A stretch of DNA of 64,000 bases from Christensenella sp. UBA2853 (GTDB lineage Bacteria; Bacillota; Clostridia; Christensenellales; Aristaeellaceae). Position 1 is the stretch's first letter. The number at the start of each line of letters is the position of its first letter. The notes beneath the pieces were generated by a model. The model did not search any database. It was not told the DNA's origin and was given only the letters and a program-made list of their open reading frames with translations. Positions 9,240 to 18,597 of this stretch are shown here, in pieces. The translations under genes and the position numbers were made by a program. The DNA lies in contig DEFL01000019.1 in assembly GCA_002350845.1 (NCBI GenBank), positions 1-64,000 of the forward strand, written 5' to 3'.

Positions 9240-9758
9240 TCAGATTCTCCTGATTTCCGGCAGGCATGTGTCCGATGTCACCCGGACCTGCTCCATGACC
9301 GGCATGCTCAGCGGCCGGTTCCAGTTCTCTTTCCCGGATGTCGGGACAGAGGCCAGGTCATCAAGGACATCAAACCCTTCCGTCATATAACCAAAGGCCG
9401 CATAGCGTCCGTCCAGCTGATGCGCATCCTCATGACAGATGAAAAACTGTGTGCCCGCCGAGTCCGGATCATCATCCCGCGCCATCGAAATGGCACCGCG
9501 GCGGTGATCCATGCCGGTATCGAATCCGTTTTCCGCAAACTCACCGATGATATGGAACGAACTGTCTGTCATGATGTCATTGTCCGGGGACCCGCCCTGC
9601 AGGACATAGCCTTTCACAATGCGGCAGAAGCAAAGGCCGTCATAAAAACCGCTGTTGGCCAGATCAGCAAAGGAAGCCGTCGTCAACGGTGCTTTCTCCG
9701 GGCAGAGTGAAAAGACCATGCTGCGGCCGTCCTTCATCGTGATGGTACAGATCGTCAT
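9240..9758 (-). CDS. Peptidyl-prolyl cis-trans isomerase, cyclophilin type
   Basis: This 172-residue single-domain cyclophilin has no signal peptide, so it is cytoplasmic. Recognisable motifs are FCRIVKGYVLQGGSPDND, RGAISMARDDDPDSAGTQFF (the active-site region containing the conserved Gln-Phe-Phe) and YAAFGYMTEGFDVLDDLA. It would catalyse proline isomerisation during protein folding. The start at 9758 (MTICTITMKDG) has a reasonable AGGAG-type site upstream. It lies just downstream of the second GH43 gene (42-base gap) and 31 bases upstream of the CmpB-like gene, so all three may be read together. Confidence 0.9.
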   Translation of the reverse strand: MTICTITMKDGRSMVFSLCPEKAPLTTASFADLANSGFYDGLCFCRIVKGYVLQGGSPDNDIMTDSSFHIIGEFAENGFDTGMDHRRGAISMARDDDPDSAGTQFFICHEDAHQLDGRYAAFGYMTEGFDVLDDLASVPTSGKENWNRPLSMPVMEQVRVTSDTCLPEIRRI

Positions 9759-9800
9759 ACACTGCTCCTGAAATCATTTGTGATTCGTGCTCCGTTGTTC

Positions 9801-10748
9801 TCAGTCTTCTTTCCACTGATGTGCACGAATCCGTTCGTATTCTTCTTCTGAAATCGTCAGGATGGTTCCATGCTTAAATCCATACGGGAAGGAGAAGCTG
9901 GCGTCGGAACGGACAAAGCGTCCGTCTGCAAGACTCTTTGCCACAAAAGGAACATACCCCTGTCCTGCACCGCGCACACCATAATAATCCAGGAAAAGGC
10001 ACCATCTGCCGTCGTCAAGGCGCACAGCGGTCGGCGCTTCGTATTTTCCTGCTGTGACAGCACCCTGCAGGCTCTCGCTGAATGCTTCCACCCGCGTCCA
10101 GGGGCCGCACAGGTGCTCTGCCTTTTCCAGAATGATCGTCTCCGGATTTTTCTCACTCTTGAGGAACAGGTAATACTGACCGTCTTCCTCATAGACCGCA
10201 GAATCGATCACGCCGCTGTCCTTTTTCCTGTAAAACAGCTCCGGCTCGCTGAAATGCCGGAAATCCCTTGTTCTCGAAGCATAGATAGCCTTCGGGCCAT
10301 AGTCATTGTCTGCATGGCTGGACGACCAGTGCAGGACATATTCCTGTGTGTCCCTGTCCCAGATGATATCCGGTGCCCAGACACAGCCAAACTGTCCGCT
10401 GCTGAAGCGGATCAATTCCTCCTCTGTCCAGGAGACAAGATCGTCCGAAGACCAGTGCGCCAGATAGGGGCTGCCATTGCGCCCGATTTCATCCCAGGAG
10501 TGATGATACTGGTTGCGCATGCCGTAGGAAAGGCTCAGATCGGTGGCAAAAATATGGAATCGTCCATCCAGCCTGCTCCGGACAATCGTCATGTCTCTGA
10601 CACCCTTGTCTCCATAATAGGCCCAAAGAACCGGCCGACCGCCGTGCACGCTCTCCCAGTGAAAGCCATCCCGGCTCAGGCCGAAATAGACCTGTTCCCC
10701 GTCCGGCGTTGTCTTCTCCCGAAAATGAACAAACAGATAAGCCTGCAT
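9801..10748 (-). CDS. Glycoside hydrolase family 43-like enzyme (second)
   Basis: The product is a 315-residue beta-propeller glycosidase related to GH43. Supporting motifs are FGLSRDGFHWE, VWAPDIIWDRDTQEYVLHWS, the acidic VIDSAVYEEDGQYYLFLKS and KYEAPTAVRLDDGRWCLFLD, where the Glu is the likely proton donor. It has no secretion signal. The start is ATG 10748 with AAGGTG 7 bases upstream; the longer reading frame to 10799 runs into the promoter. It differs clearly from the GH43 protein at 174-1094 and would have a different specificity, possibly arabinan or galactan. It is followed closely by the cyclophilin gene. Confidence 0.75.
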   Translation of the reverse strand: MQAYLFVHFREKTTPDGEQVYFGLSRDGFHWESVHGGRPVLWAYYGDKGVRDMTIVRSRLDGRFHIFATDLSLSYGMRNQYHHSWDEIGRNGSPYLAHWSSDDLVSWTEEELIRFSSGQFGCVWAPDIIWDRDTQEYVLHWSSSHADNDYGPKAIYASRTRDFRHFSEPELFYRKKDSGVIDSAVYEEDGQYYLFLKSEKNPETIILEKAEHLCGPWTRVEAFSESLQGAVTAGKYEAPTAVRLDDGRWCLFLDYYGVRGAGQGYVPFVAKSLADGRFVRSDASFSFPYGFKHGTILTISEEEYERIRAHQWKED

Positions 10749-10798
10749 GTCTTCACACCTTCCGGCCACATGATGCATGTGACCTGTTATTCCCCGCA

Positions 10799-10826
10799 AT
10801 TGTAATCATTTCTCTGTCTGTGTCAA
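10799..10826 (-). promoter_or_regulatory. Sigma-A promoter of the second GH43 gene
   Basis: On the minus strand a perfect TTGACA (10826-10821), a 16-base spacer and TACAAT (10804-10799) are seen. Transcription would begin near 10792, about 45 bases before the start codon. Confidence 0.75.
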
Positions 10827-10850
10827 TAATGCATTTTTCCATGAAAAGCA

Positions 10851-10881
10851 GCGGCATGCAGGGACATTCCCTGCATGCCGC
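10851..10881 (-). terminator. Terminator of the giant CxxC-repeat protein gene
   Basis: A 14-bp perfect stem (10851-10864 with 10868-10881) with a 3-base loop is followed on the minus strand by GCTGCTTTTC. It lies 80 bases after the stop codon. Confidence 0.65.
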
Positions 10882-10959
10882 CATTTCATCTTCCGATCGT
10901 CCCGCCTTTGAAGTCAAAGGGGCAACGAGTGCTGTTTTTCATTGTGTTCTCTGCACCGC

Positions 10960-13900
10960 TCAATCCTGAGCACAGATCAGCATCACGCGCTCGCGAATCG
11001 CGCGGGCAATGAGCTCCTGTACGATCTCCGGATTGTTCGGATATTCGCATCTCAGCATGATCTTCCGTGCAGCGAGCCATTCGCCGAAGGTCACCCGTTC
11101 GAGAATGTAAATCTGCCCGCCATCCGATGCTGTCGTGAACCTTTCATTGGCTTCACGATCCAGTTCCACCGTCCACAGATCGGCACTGCGCTCAAAGATC
11201 TGCACAAGTGCTTCCTGATCTGCTGCTGTCAGTCCTTCGAGCATCAGGTCGACCAGTTTTTCTGTCCTCTGATGGTCTGCGCACAGGACAGTGGTTGTGC
11301 TCATTCCGTTCTCAATGGCAACGCTCTGCTTGAGGCACTTTGCCGGAGACAGGCCCATGTCCATCGCCTTCTGTGCATCCAGCACGCTGTCTTTGCGCTG
11401 GGCAGCGGAAAGTCCCGCTTCCCCGCACAGATCCGCGCAGTGGTTCATCAGCATCTCTGCGATCTCACGCGCGATGGTGCTGTTCTCTCCGCCGGCCTTC
11501 TTGATCAGTGCATTTCTGCAGTTGGCCACCTGGAGGTGGAACTGGACCCATTCGCTCTGGATCGCCGCGGCCGTCACAGCATCTGCATGGGCCAGCCGAT
11601 CGCGATACTCATCATTCAGCGCTTCATTCCAGATTTCAATGGCAGTCTGCCAAGCCGAGAGAAGCTCACTTTCTGTCACAGCCCTGCTGACCAGCTTCTG
11701 AACGGTTTCAGCGACAGCTGCATGCTCTGTGCAGTATTCCAGCGTTTCATTCTCGCTGCTGGCACTGTGCTGGTGCAGTGTCCGCACGCAGATGGTGCCG
11801 CCCTTCGGTTTTCCGGTATAGGCGCCAGTCGGGGATATCACTTCATTGGAGACAATCTGCGCTGTGGTATCATCGCTCATTTCGCCCTCAAATGTGGCCA
11901 TATTGATGACTTCTCCCTTGCCGACATCGAAGGCTGTCACCTTGTAACTGTAGGGAACGGTGATGGAATGTCCCGGATACAGGTCCATTACGTCTGCAAT
12001 CTTGCCCGGTGCGGGCTCAAGCAGATCGTTGATGATTCCATCCATCACCCAGAGACTGACAGTACCAAACATCTGGATCTTATAGTTGTTGATCAGGGTG
12101 ATAGCATACTTGATGGTTTCTCCTTCCACATAGAAAGAGCCATTCTTCGGTTTGCTGACCTCGGCCTTGACCAGATTCAGGCCATCGGTCAGATTCTCAG
12201 GAAGGACGCCCGTCAGGCACTCCACTTCATTGGATACGACCGTGATCGGGATAAAACCTTCGGCAAAGCAGACAGCAGATGCCGTATTCACCACTTTCCC
12301 GGCTGCGACATCACTGCCGGTTACCTTGTACTTGAAGGTAACCATGAAGCTCTCGCTCGGAGCCAGGCTTGACACTTCACCGATCTTACCCATATCCTTT
12401 TCCTGGAGGATATCCGTGATTTCAGCATATCCGATGGTGACATTGCCGGTATTGGTTGCGGTAATCCTGAATTCAATTTCGTCCCCTTCCTGATAGAAGT
12501 CAAACTTCTTCGGGGTGCTGATCACTTCTTTGTAAAGATGCAGGCTCAGCAGCTCATCCGGTTCTACACCGGTCGGTGCACTGACTGTATTGCTCACCGA
12601 GACATGCGCATTCCCATCTGTATCTTCCCAGGATGCACTGGCTGTGTTGAGAATATACGGCATCATCGCATCCAGTTTTGTCACTGTATAGATACAGGTT
12701 GTCGTCACCGATTCACCAGGCAGAATGTCACCGAAATTCTTATGGAGACCGAGCCTCGTATCATTCAGAACAACATTCTTCGCTGTTTCGGTCTTGGAGG
12801 TATTGGTGAGTGTCAGCTCATAGTTGATTGGATCATCTGCGTAGAATGCGCCTTTGATGGGCAGGCCGATGATGGCTTTCTCCAGCTTCAGATAATTGCT
12901 CAACGCATCCGGCAGTTTCGGCGGCTTGATCTCTTTGCCGAGCAGCTCAATCGTCACGTCCGTCTTGGCCATACCGGTCTTTTCTGTCTTGGGATCCTTC
13001 ACAACCACGATGATTTCCCGTTCAACGCGGCCGTTTACAATATCCTCCGGCAGAATCATGGTTGCATATTGCATTTCATAACCTTTGCCGGGCTCCATGG
13101 GATTCTTCATCCAGGCTTCTTCGGAAAGAATATCCCCTGCCAGATGGGAAATGCCGCTGAACATGACTTCCATTTCACCCAGGTTGGTGATGGTCAGTCC
13201 AAAGACTGCATGTTCTCCCTCAACGGCTTCAGCCGGCGTCTCGTCGTGGGACGCCACCGTAATATACGGGTCTTTTTCTTCCGGCACCTTCTCAAGGCCG
13301 GGGAGCTCGGGCTTGATCTTTCCAATCTTGCCCAGGTCCATCATGAAGAAGTTCAGCACGCCGGTCTCTTCACCCGTCACGGCATCTTTCGCTGACGCAT
13401 GCAGGGCACGCCATACATGACCGCCTGCGGTATCCGCAGCAGTGGCCTGCACATGGTACTGGAATTCAAATCCATAGCCTGAAGGCCACAGTTCCGAAAG
13501 ATTCTTGTCCCCGGGCAGGTTGATGAGGCTGTCCAGAGCCGGGGTGTCATACTGCTCATCATACAGCTGGAATCTCAAATCCGTCAGATCGGTGTCACCC
13601 ACATTGATACACCAGAATGTCACATCTGCCGTTTCGCCTTCCAGGATCGTCTTTCCCTCAACATCTTCATGCAGCAGCAGAATTGCCGGACCGTCCCGGA
13701 GAATACCGATCACAGCCGTTTTGTTGACCTCAACCACTTCGGATGTATCATAGTCGGTGGCTTTGACATAGAATGTCCGTTCAGCAAATCCCTGCGCAAG
13801 TGCCTCTTTGGTCACATACATTCCATACCTGAATTCCGTGGATTCACCCGGTTCCAGCTCTGTCTTGAAGTCCTTGGCGTCAAGACCATCCTCCTCAAGA

Positions 13901-15393
13901 CCCGTAGGACACCCGAGGGCAACGACAGACAGTTTTTTCTTGCCGGTATTGGTAACCTGGATTTCCAGAGCAAGTCTGTCTCCCTCTTTCGCCTTCCTGG
14001 CCTGCGTTCCAAGGAACTCCATCCCCAGCTGCAGACCGCCCTCTGCGGCAGGCAGATCACCCGAACCTGTTTCGTCTTCCGGCGGAATCTTTTCCGGAGC
14101 TTCCGGCAGAATCGGAGCTTCCGGTTCTTTGGGCAGCTTTGGTTTTTTGCCGGTCAGCAGTTCGATCACGCCGGGCCAGGCAACGCCGTCTGCCTTCAGT
14201 CCCTTGGATTTCTGGAACTTCTTGACAGAATTCTCCGTGTTCTTTCCAAATGCTCCTGTGGTATTGTACTTGAACAGGCCGAGCCCCTTCAGGGCGATCT
14301 GGATTTCCTTCACCGCTTCGCCTTCATCATCACGGCGGAGCGTGCCTTCTGGATCAAAGTCTTCCTCTTCCACCTTGCCGCAGTCTGCACAGGTGCGGCG
14401 GCGGCGTCCTGCAGAGAAGGGAGTGGTTTCAATGACAATCTCCCAGTCACTCCAGCTGTGGCGAAGAAGGGCACGGGTCTGCGGCCAGGCAACGCCGTCC
14501 GAAGTCAGTCCGCGATCTTTCTGGAATTTGCCCACGGCCTTCTCCGTGTTCGCATTGAAGGTTCCCTTTGCCTGGCTGGTTTTCATGTATCCGAAGTCAG
14601 CCAGAATCTCCTGCATTTCCTTGACTTCGCTGCCCTTGTCGCCGCGGCGAAGCGTGCCTTCCGGATCAAACTCTTCCTTCTCTGTCTTTCCGCACCAGAC
14701 ACAGGTATGGCTGCGGACACCGGCCGAATGATCCGTGCACTCTACGATGATCTCCCAGTCTGTGTACTGATGGTCTGTCTTTTTGATCTTCTGTTCCTGC
14801 TTTGCCCCGCAGGTCCGGCAGACCCGCTGCCGGAGTCCGGTTTTCGCGCAGGTGGCTTCCCGGATGATCTTCCAGGATCCGTAATTATGATCTTTTGTCT
14901 TAGCGATCGTCTTGGTTTCCACATGTCCGCAGTCCATGCAGACCCGCTGCTGGGAGCCGGTCGACTGGCAGGTGGCCTCCTGAAGGATCACCCAGGCGCC
15001 ATAGGCGTGGTCACTTTTTGCCATCGTTTCCGTTTCCTGCTGCTGGCAGACTGTGCAGGTTCTCACCCGGGTTCCGGTTGTCGTGCAGGTCGGCGTGCGT
15101 GTAACCGTCCAGCCGCCCCACTTATGTCCGGGAGGGTTAGTATCCCTGCTGGTCGTGGCCCCGCAGTAAGAGCAGCGATAGATGGCTATACCCGGCAGAT
15201 TGCAGCCATTACCGGGATCCTCATCGATTTTGACCCAGTTGTGCTTCCCATATGTGGTCGTACCGGTCGCGTCACCGCCGATGGGGTTTGCGCGGCAGTC
15301 ATCATTCCAGTCGGTGCCAATCTTGGCCAGCGCTGTGGGCATCAGTTCCAAAAGAAATACAAAGACCAGTAATAAAGCCAATCGTTTTTTCAT
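10960..15393 (-). CDS. Secreted 1477-residue protein: CxxC modules, two PG-binding domains, Ig/DUF11-like repeats
   Basis: A signal peptide (residues 1-23, ending ALA) leads the protein outside the cell. Residues 74-245 hold five short modules, each with a Trp-rich strand and CxxC pairs (CSYC, CTVC, CMDC, CRTC, CVWC), and a sixth (CADC, 335-338) sits between two peptidoglycan_binding_1-like domains (about 245-310 and 350-415; FGYMK..GTFNANTEKAVGKFQ and AFGKNTENSVKKFQ). After a Pro/Glu linker come several Ig-like folds (about 460-800). Three DUF11-like repeats follow (about 830-1180; motifs YELTLTNTSKTETAKN, FRITATNTGN). A helical C-terminus (about 1240-1300) resembles LprI-type lysozyme-inhibitor domains. 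No LPXTG or transmembrane anchor is seen, so attachment is probably through the wall-binding domains. The start at 15393 has GGAGAGGG upstream. The role is unknown; a wall-associated structural or adhesive protein is likely. Confidence 0.75.
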   Translation of the reverse strand: MKKRLALLLVFVFLLELMPTALAKIGTDWNDDCRANPIGGDATGTTTYGKHNWVKIDEDPGNGCNLPGIAIYRCSYCGATTSRDTNPPGHKWGGWTVTRTPTCTTTGTRVRTCTVCQQQETETMAKSDHAYGAWVILQEATCQSTGSQQRVCMDCGHVETKTIAKTKDHNYGSWKIIREATCAKTGLRQRVCRTCGAKQEQKIKKTDHQYTDWEIIVECTDHSAGVRSHTCVWCGKTEKEEFDPEGTLRRGDKGSEVKEMQEILADFGYMKTSQAKGTFNANTEKAVGKFQKDRGLTSDGVAWPQTRALLRHSWSDWEIVIETTPFSAGRRRRTCADCGKVEEEDFDPEGTLRRDDEGEAVKEIQIALKGLGLFKYNTTGAFGKNTENSVKKFQKSKGLKADGVAWPGVIELLTGKKPKLPKEPEAPILPEAPEKIPPEDETGSGDLPAAEGGLQLGMEFLGTQARKAKEGDRLALEIQVTNTGKKKLSVVALGCPTGLEEDGLDAKDFKTELEPGESTEFRYGMYVTKEALAQGFAERTFYVKATDYDTSEVVEVNKTAVIGILRDGPAILLLHEDVEGKTILEGETADVTFWCINVGDTDLTDLRFQLYDEQYDTPALDSLINLPGDKNLSELWPSGYGFEFQYHVQATAADTAGGHVWRALHASAKDAVTGEETGVLNFFMMDLGKIGKIKPELPGLEKVPEEKDPYITVASHDETPAEAVEGEHAVFGLTITNLGEMEVMFSGISHLAGDILSEEAWMKNPMEPGKGYEMQYATMILPEDIVNGRVEREIIVVVKDPKTEKTGMAKTDVTIELLGKEIKPPKLPDALSNYLKLEKAIIGLPIKGAFYADDPINYELTLTNTSKTETAKNVVLNDTRLGLHKNFGDILPGESVTTTCIYTVTKLDAMMPYILNTASASWEDTDGNAHVSVSNTVSAPTGVEPDELLSLHLYKEVISTPKKFDFYQEGDEIEFRITATNTGNVTIGYAEITDILQEKDMGKIGEVSSLAPSESFMVTFKYKVTGSDVAAGKVVNTASAVCFAEGFIPITVVSNEVECLTGVLPENLTDGLNLVKAEVSKPKNGSFYVEGETIKYAITLINNYKIQMFGTVSLWVMDGIINDLLEPAPGKIADVMDLYPGHSITVPYSYKVTAFDVGKGEVINMATFEGEMSDDTTAQIVSNEVISPTGAYTGKPKGGTICVRTLHQHSASSENETLEYCTEHAAVAETVQKLVSRAVTESELLSAWQTAIEIWNEALNDEYRDRLAHADAVTAAAIQSEWVQFHLQVANCRNALIKKAGGENSTIAREIAEMLMNHCADLCGEAGLSAAQRKDSVLDAQKAMDMGLSPAKCLKQSVAIENGMSTTTVLCADHQRTEKLVDLMLEGLTAADQEALVQIFERSADLWTVELDREANERFTTASDGGQIYILERVTFGEWLAARKIMLRCEYPNNPEIVQELIARAIRERVMLICAQD
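13985..15200 (-). repeat. Six CxxC modules interleaved with two PG-binding domains
   Basis: Inside the giant protein the coding sequence repeats a pattern of about 40 residues: Trp-x(2-4)-Ile/Val, then Cys-x2-Cys, then an acidic or Lys tail. Each of the last two units is joined to a DPEGTLRR linker and a peptidoglycan-binding domain. The Cys pairs could bind zinc or form disulfides. Confidence 0.6.
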
Positions 15394-15872
15394 CGTCTTC
15401 CCTCTCCTTTTCCTATGCATTTTTTCACTTCATCATGTTTCAATCCGGATCCTGTCGTTTCTGTCTGTATCCCTCCTCATCGCTTCTCTACTGCTTCGCA
15501 TATTCGTTATGTTTCAGATGTTATCGAAAGGGGTATCCTGATGTTCGGATTTTTCCGACCGAACAGGAGATTGTTTTCATAGTTTGATACGTGTTTCTGG
15601 ATCACATGGCAGTAAAACTTACTATTTTTCTGTCTGCCAGCATGAATGTTCGTGTTTTGGGGATTTCTTTCCCTGAATCCGCTCCTCTGGAGAAAGCGGT
15701 CAGGAACGAACATTGCCGGAATGTGCCATATGGGGTTATACATTTGTTTCTGCATTCTTTCTGTACCTATCATATACCCTTTTTTTCTCAGAGTCAAACC
15801 GCCCCACCCCTTTCGCCTGACCGGAACACATCCTTTGCATAGGTTGCTGCGGCCCTTTTCGGCGCAAAAAAG

Positions 15873-15907
15873 CACGGCGAAGGAAACGGATCATTTCCTT
15901 CGCCGTG
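15873..15907 (-). terminator. Terminator of the GH3 gene
   Basis: A 14-bp perfect stem (15873-15886 with 15894-15907) is followed by CTTTTTT on the minus strand, 50 bases past the GH3 stop. The rest of the gap 15394-15872 holds no convincing gene; short frames on the plus strand there lack ribosome sites. Confidence 0.85.
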
Positions 15908-15954
15908 TTTTGATGTTGATTGTGCTGAAAGGGGCTCAGGTCTCCCTGTCAGGC

Positions 15955-18372
15955 TCAGGCCTTCTTAGCCTTCTTCTGGCTTTCCAGCTGCGGCCGATGG
16001 AAGTAGTGATGAATCAGGCGGACCAGACCCTTATGCCAGTGTCCGTTGCACATCAGCAGCATATCTTCAGCCATCTGCATGCTCACCATGCCGCCCATCA
16101 TCTTGGCCATGCCGCGGAACGGAATATTATAGATGAACAGCAGGTTCAGATCCGGCTTGCCATTCTCAATCGCTTTGTTGACCTTGCCGGTCAGGATCTT
16201 GTAGAGCAGCCGTGCCACAGGGTTCTTCGCATAGAAGAGCTGACGGACAGTATCATTGAGTTCCAGGGGCTTGGATTTATCCCACGTATGGACCGGAAGC
16301 TTCCTGCCCAGCAGCGCCTGGAATTCCCTGTCCGGCACATCCATGATCTGGCAGTTCTTATAGGAATCGGTGGGAATGGAGGCGTACGGATTCTGCTTTC
16401 CGGTTCCCTTGACGCTGAAGGTTGCGCGCAGACGGATATCCTGGCAGGAGGCGCCGATCATGATATCGTAGGTGCCGCCCTCCACCTCAAAGGATTTGCT
16501 CTGCACATTGTAATAGCGGAATGTATAGGCATCAAAAGGAATGGTGACTTTCTTCGTCTCGCCCGCCTTCAGGGACACACGTACAAAGCCTTTCAGCTCT
16601 TCAGCCGGTCTGAAGATCTTGGCTCCGGGCAGGGCAATGTAGAGCTGCGCGATCTCATCGCCGTCCACGCTGCCGGTATTGGTGATTTCAAAGGAGACAC
16701 CCGCATCTGTGACATTCAGGTTGTTATAGCTGAAGTCCGTATAGCTCATGCCGAAACCGAAGGGGAAACGAACCTCCTGCTTTGCCGTCTGGAAATAGCG
16801 GTAGCCCACATAAATGCCTTCACGGTATTCGCTGGTTGCTTCCGTTCCGGGATAATACCTGCTGACCGGTGTCTTGCTGTATTCGATCGGGAATGTTTCT
16901 GCCAGTTTTCCGCCGGGGTTGACCTTGCCCGACAGCACGCGCAGCATGGCAGGCGCCGCGGCCTCGCCGCCGAGTCCGCCGTACACCAGTGCTTCGCAGT
17001 CATCAATCCAGGGCATTTCCACGGCGCTGCCGCAGGAAAGCACGCACACGATATGCGGGTTGACGGCCTTCAGGCGGCGGATGAGGCTGATCTGGTTGCC
17101 GGGGAGCCGCATATGGGTCCGGTCAAGACCTTCGGTCTCAAAGCCTTCGGGAAGTCCGATGTACAGGAGAACCACTTCCGCCTTCCTGGCCAGTTCTTCC
17201 GCCTCTGCAGCCAGCTTGCTGTTTTCGCGGTCGAGCCGCTCAAAGCCTTCGCAAAAGCCGACATTCTCAGGGAAGTATTCTTTGAGGATGTCCAGCGTCT
17301 GGTCGACAGTCTGCGGATTGACCATGGAGCTTCCGGCACCCTGATAGCGGGGTTTGGAGGCGAAGGAGCCGATCACAGCCACTTTTGCATCCTGCCTGAG
17401 CGGGAGGATCTTTCCTTCATTCTTCAGGAGGACAATGCATTTTTCTGCAGCCTCACGCACTTTTTCATGCTGCACTTTGCTGTCCGGAGCAGCGACAGGT
17501 TCCGCTTTGGTCAGGGTGAGGATCATGTCCAGCAGCTGGTCCACGCGCTCATCCACGACGCTCTCTTTGATGGTGCCCTTTTTCACCGCATCCATCAGCT
17601 GCAGTGCAGAATCCGCGCCGGCCACCGGCATTTCAAGGTTCATGCCTGCACGGACGCCTTCCACATAACTGTTGCTTCCGCCCCAGTCCGTGACGACCAT
17701 GCCCTTGTATCCCCATTCACCGCGGAGGATATCCTTGAGCAGCATGCTGTTCTCATTGGTATAGGTTCCGTTGAGACGGTTGTAGCTGGTCATGAGGCAG
17801 CGCGGTTTGCCTTCCGTGATGGCAATTTCAAAGTTGGTCAGATACAGTTCGCGCAGCGTTCTTTCGTCCATGACAGAATCCGAATGCATGCGCAGCATTT
17901 CCTGGCTGTTGGCAGCAAAATGCTTGGCACAGGCAGAAACGCCGTTGGACTGCACGCCGCGGATATAGCCTGCAGCCAGCTTTCCTGCCAGATAGGGATC
18001 TTCGGAATAATATTCAAAACTGCGTCCACAGAGGCTGGATCGTTTGGTATTCAGACCGGGTCCGAGAAGGACCTGAACGTTCTGGCTGCGCGCATCCGCG
18101 CCAACCACGCTGCCCATCTCTTCTGCCAGCTTTTCACTCCAGGAATTGGCAATGGTGGATGCAGAGGGAATGCATGTTGCATTGGTGGATGCATTCAGAC
18201 CCAGATGATCGCCTGCGCCGGCCTGTTTCCGCAGACCGCTGGGACCGTCTGAAAGCATCATGGAAGGGATGCCAAGGCGCTCGATATCATGGGTATGCCA
18301 TTCATCCTTGCCGGAGAGCAGCAGGCATTTTTCTTCCAGTGTCATTTTCCTGATAATGTCTTCGTACTGCAT
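15955..18372 (-). CDS. Glycoside hydrolase family 3 (beta-glucosidase/xylosidase-like)
   Basis: This 805-residue enzyme has the GH3 three-domain layout. The N-terminal barrel carries KHFAANSQE (about 150) and the nucleophile Asp229 in GMVVTDWGG. An alpha/beta sandwich follows, and then a fibronectin-III-like domain (about 560-680). An extra C-terminal tail of about 130 residues with hydrophobic helices, ending in a Lys-rich QKKAKKA, has no clear function. There is no signal peptide. The start at ATG 18372 (MQYEDIIRKM) has GGAGGCGA upstream; an 18-residue longer frame runs into the promoter. It would remove terminal beta-linked glucose or xylose from imported oligosaccharides. It is transcribed alone, divergently from the HTH-HD gene. 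Confidence 0.9.
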   Translation of the reverse strand: MQYEDIIRKMTLEEKCLLLSGKDEWHTHDIERLGIPSMMLSDGPSGLRKQAGAGDHLGLNASTNATCIPSASTIANSWSEKLAEEMGSVVGADARSQNVQVLLGPGLNTKRSSLCGRSFEYYSEDPYLAGKLAAGYIRGVQSNGVSACAKHFAANSQEMLRMHSDSVMDERTLRELYLTNFEIAITEGKPRCLMTSYNRLNGTYTNENSMLLKDILRGEWGYKGMVVTDWGGSNSYVEGVRAGMNLEMPVAGADSALQLMDAVKKGTIKESVVDERVDQLLDMILTLTKAEPVAAPDSKVQHEKVREAAEKCIVLLKNEGKILPLRQDAKVAVIGSFASKPRYQGAGSSMVNPQTVDQTLDILKEYFPENVGFCEGFERLDRENSKLAAEAEELARKAEVVLLYIGLPEGFETEGLDRTHMRLPGNQISLIRRLKAVNPHIVCVLSCGSAVEMPWIDDCEALVYGGLGGEAAAPAMLRVLSGKVNPGGKLAETFPIEYSKTPVSRYYPGTEATSEYREGIYVGYRYFQTAKQEVRFPFGFGMSYTDFSYNNLNVTDAGVSFEITNTGSVDGDEIAQLYIALPGAKIFRPAEELKGFVRVSLKAGETKKVTIPFDAYTFRYYNVQSKSFEVEGGTYDIMIGASCQDIRLRATFSVKGTGKQNPYASIPTDSYKNCQIMDVPDREFQALLGRKLPVHTWDKSKPLELNDTVRQLFYAKNPVARLLYKILTGKVNKAIENGKPDLNLLFIYNIPFRGMAKMMGGMVSMQMAEDMLLMCNGHWHKGLVRLIHHYFHRPQLESQKKAKKA

Positions 18373-18455
18373 AGCAGATCGCCTCCATGAATTGATCGTA
18401 GTTTCTTTTCTTTGTCCCGGCGGCATTTCCTGCCGTGATATGCCGATTATCTCCC

Positions 18456-18484
18456 ATTTTATACAGTTTTTGCCGTCTTGTCTA
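18456..18484 (-). promoter_or_regulatory. Promoter of the GH3 gene
   Basis: On the minus strand TAGACA (18484-18479), 17 bases and TAAAAT (18461-18456) are seen. A small CGGCAT/ATGCCG inverted repeat lies just downstream, near the start of the leader. Confidence 0.5.
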
Positions 18485-18544
18485 TCACTTTCGGTTCAAG
18501 TGATGATGATTGAAGTGCATCCCCATCTTTCCAGTCCTGCCTTA

Positions 18545-18573
18545 TTGCCCGGAATCCGCAGAAGTTCTATACT
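18545..18573 (+). promoter_or_regulatory. Promoter of the HTH-HD gene
   Basis: TTGCCC (18545-18550), a 17-base spacer and TATACT (18568-18573) would start RNA near 18580. That leaves only the AAAGGAGG ribosome site (18585-18592) as leader before ATG 18598. Confidence 0.55.
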
Positions 18574-18597
18574 ATATCCGCCGAAAGGAGGCAGACC

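Noticed and set aside
13669..15372. 567-residue open frame opposite the giant CxxC protein
   Set aside because: The minus-strand frame has a signal peptide, a good ribosome site and repeated domains; the plus frame is its mirror.
15591..15842. Small plus-strand protein in the gap between GH3 and the giant gene
   Set aside because: It has no ribosome site and no promoter, and the frame overlaps other short random frames.
15646..18252. 868-residue open frame on the plus strand opposite GH3
   Set aside because: It lies wholly antisense to a clear GH3 enzyme, has no ribosome site and shows a composition typical of a mirror frame (His/Arg/Gln-rich, no domain motifs).
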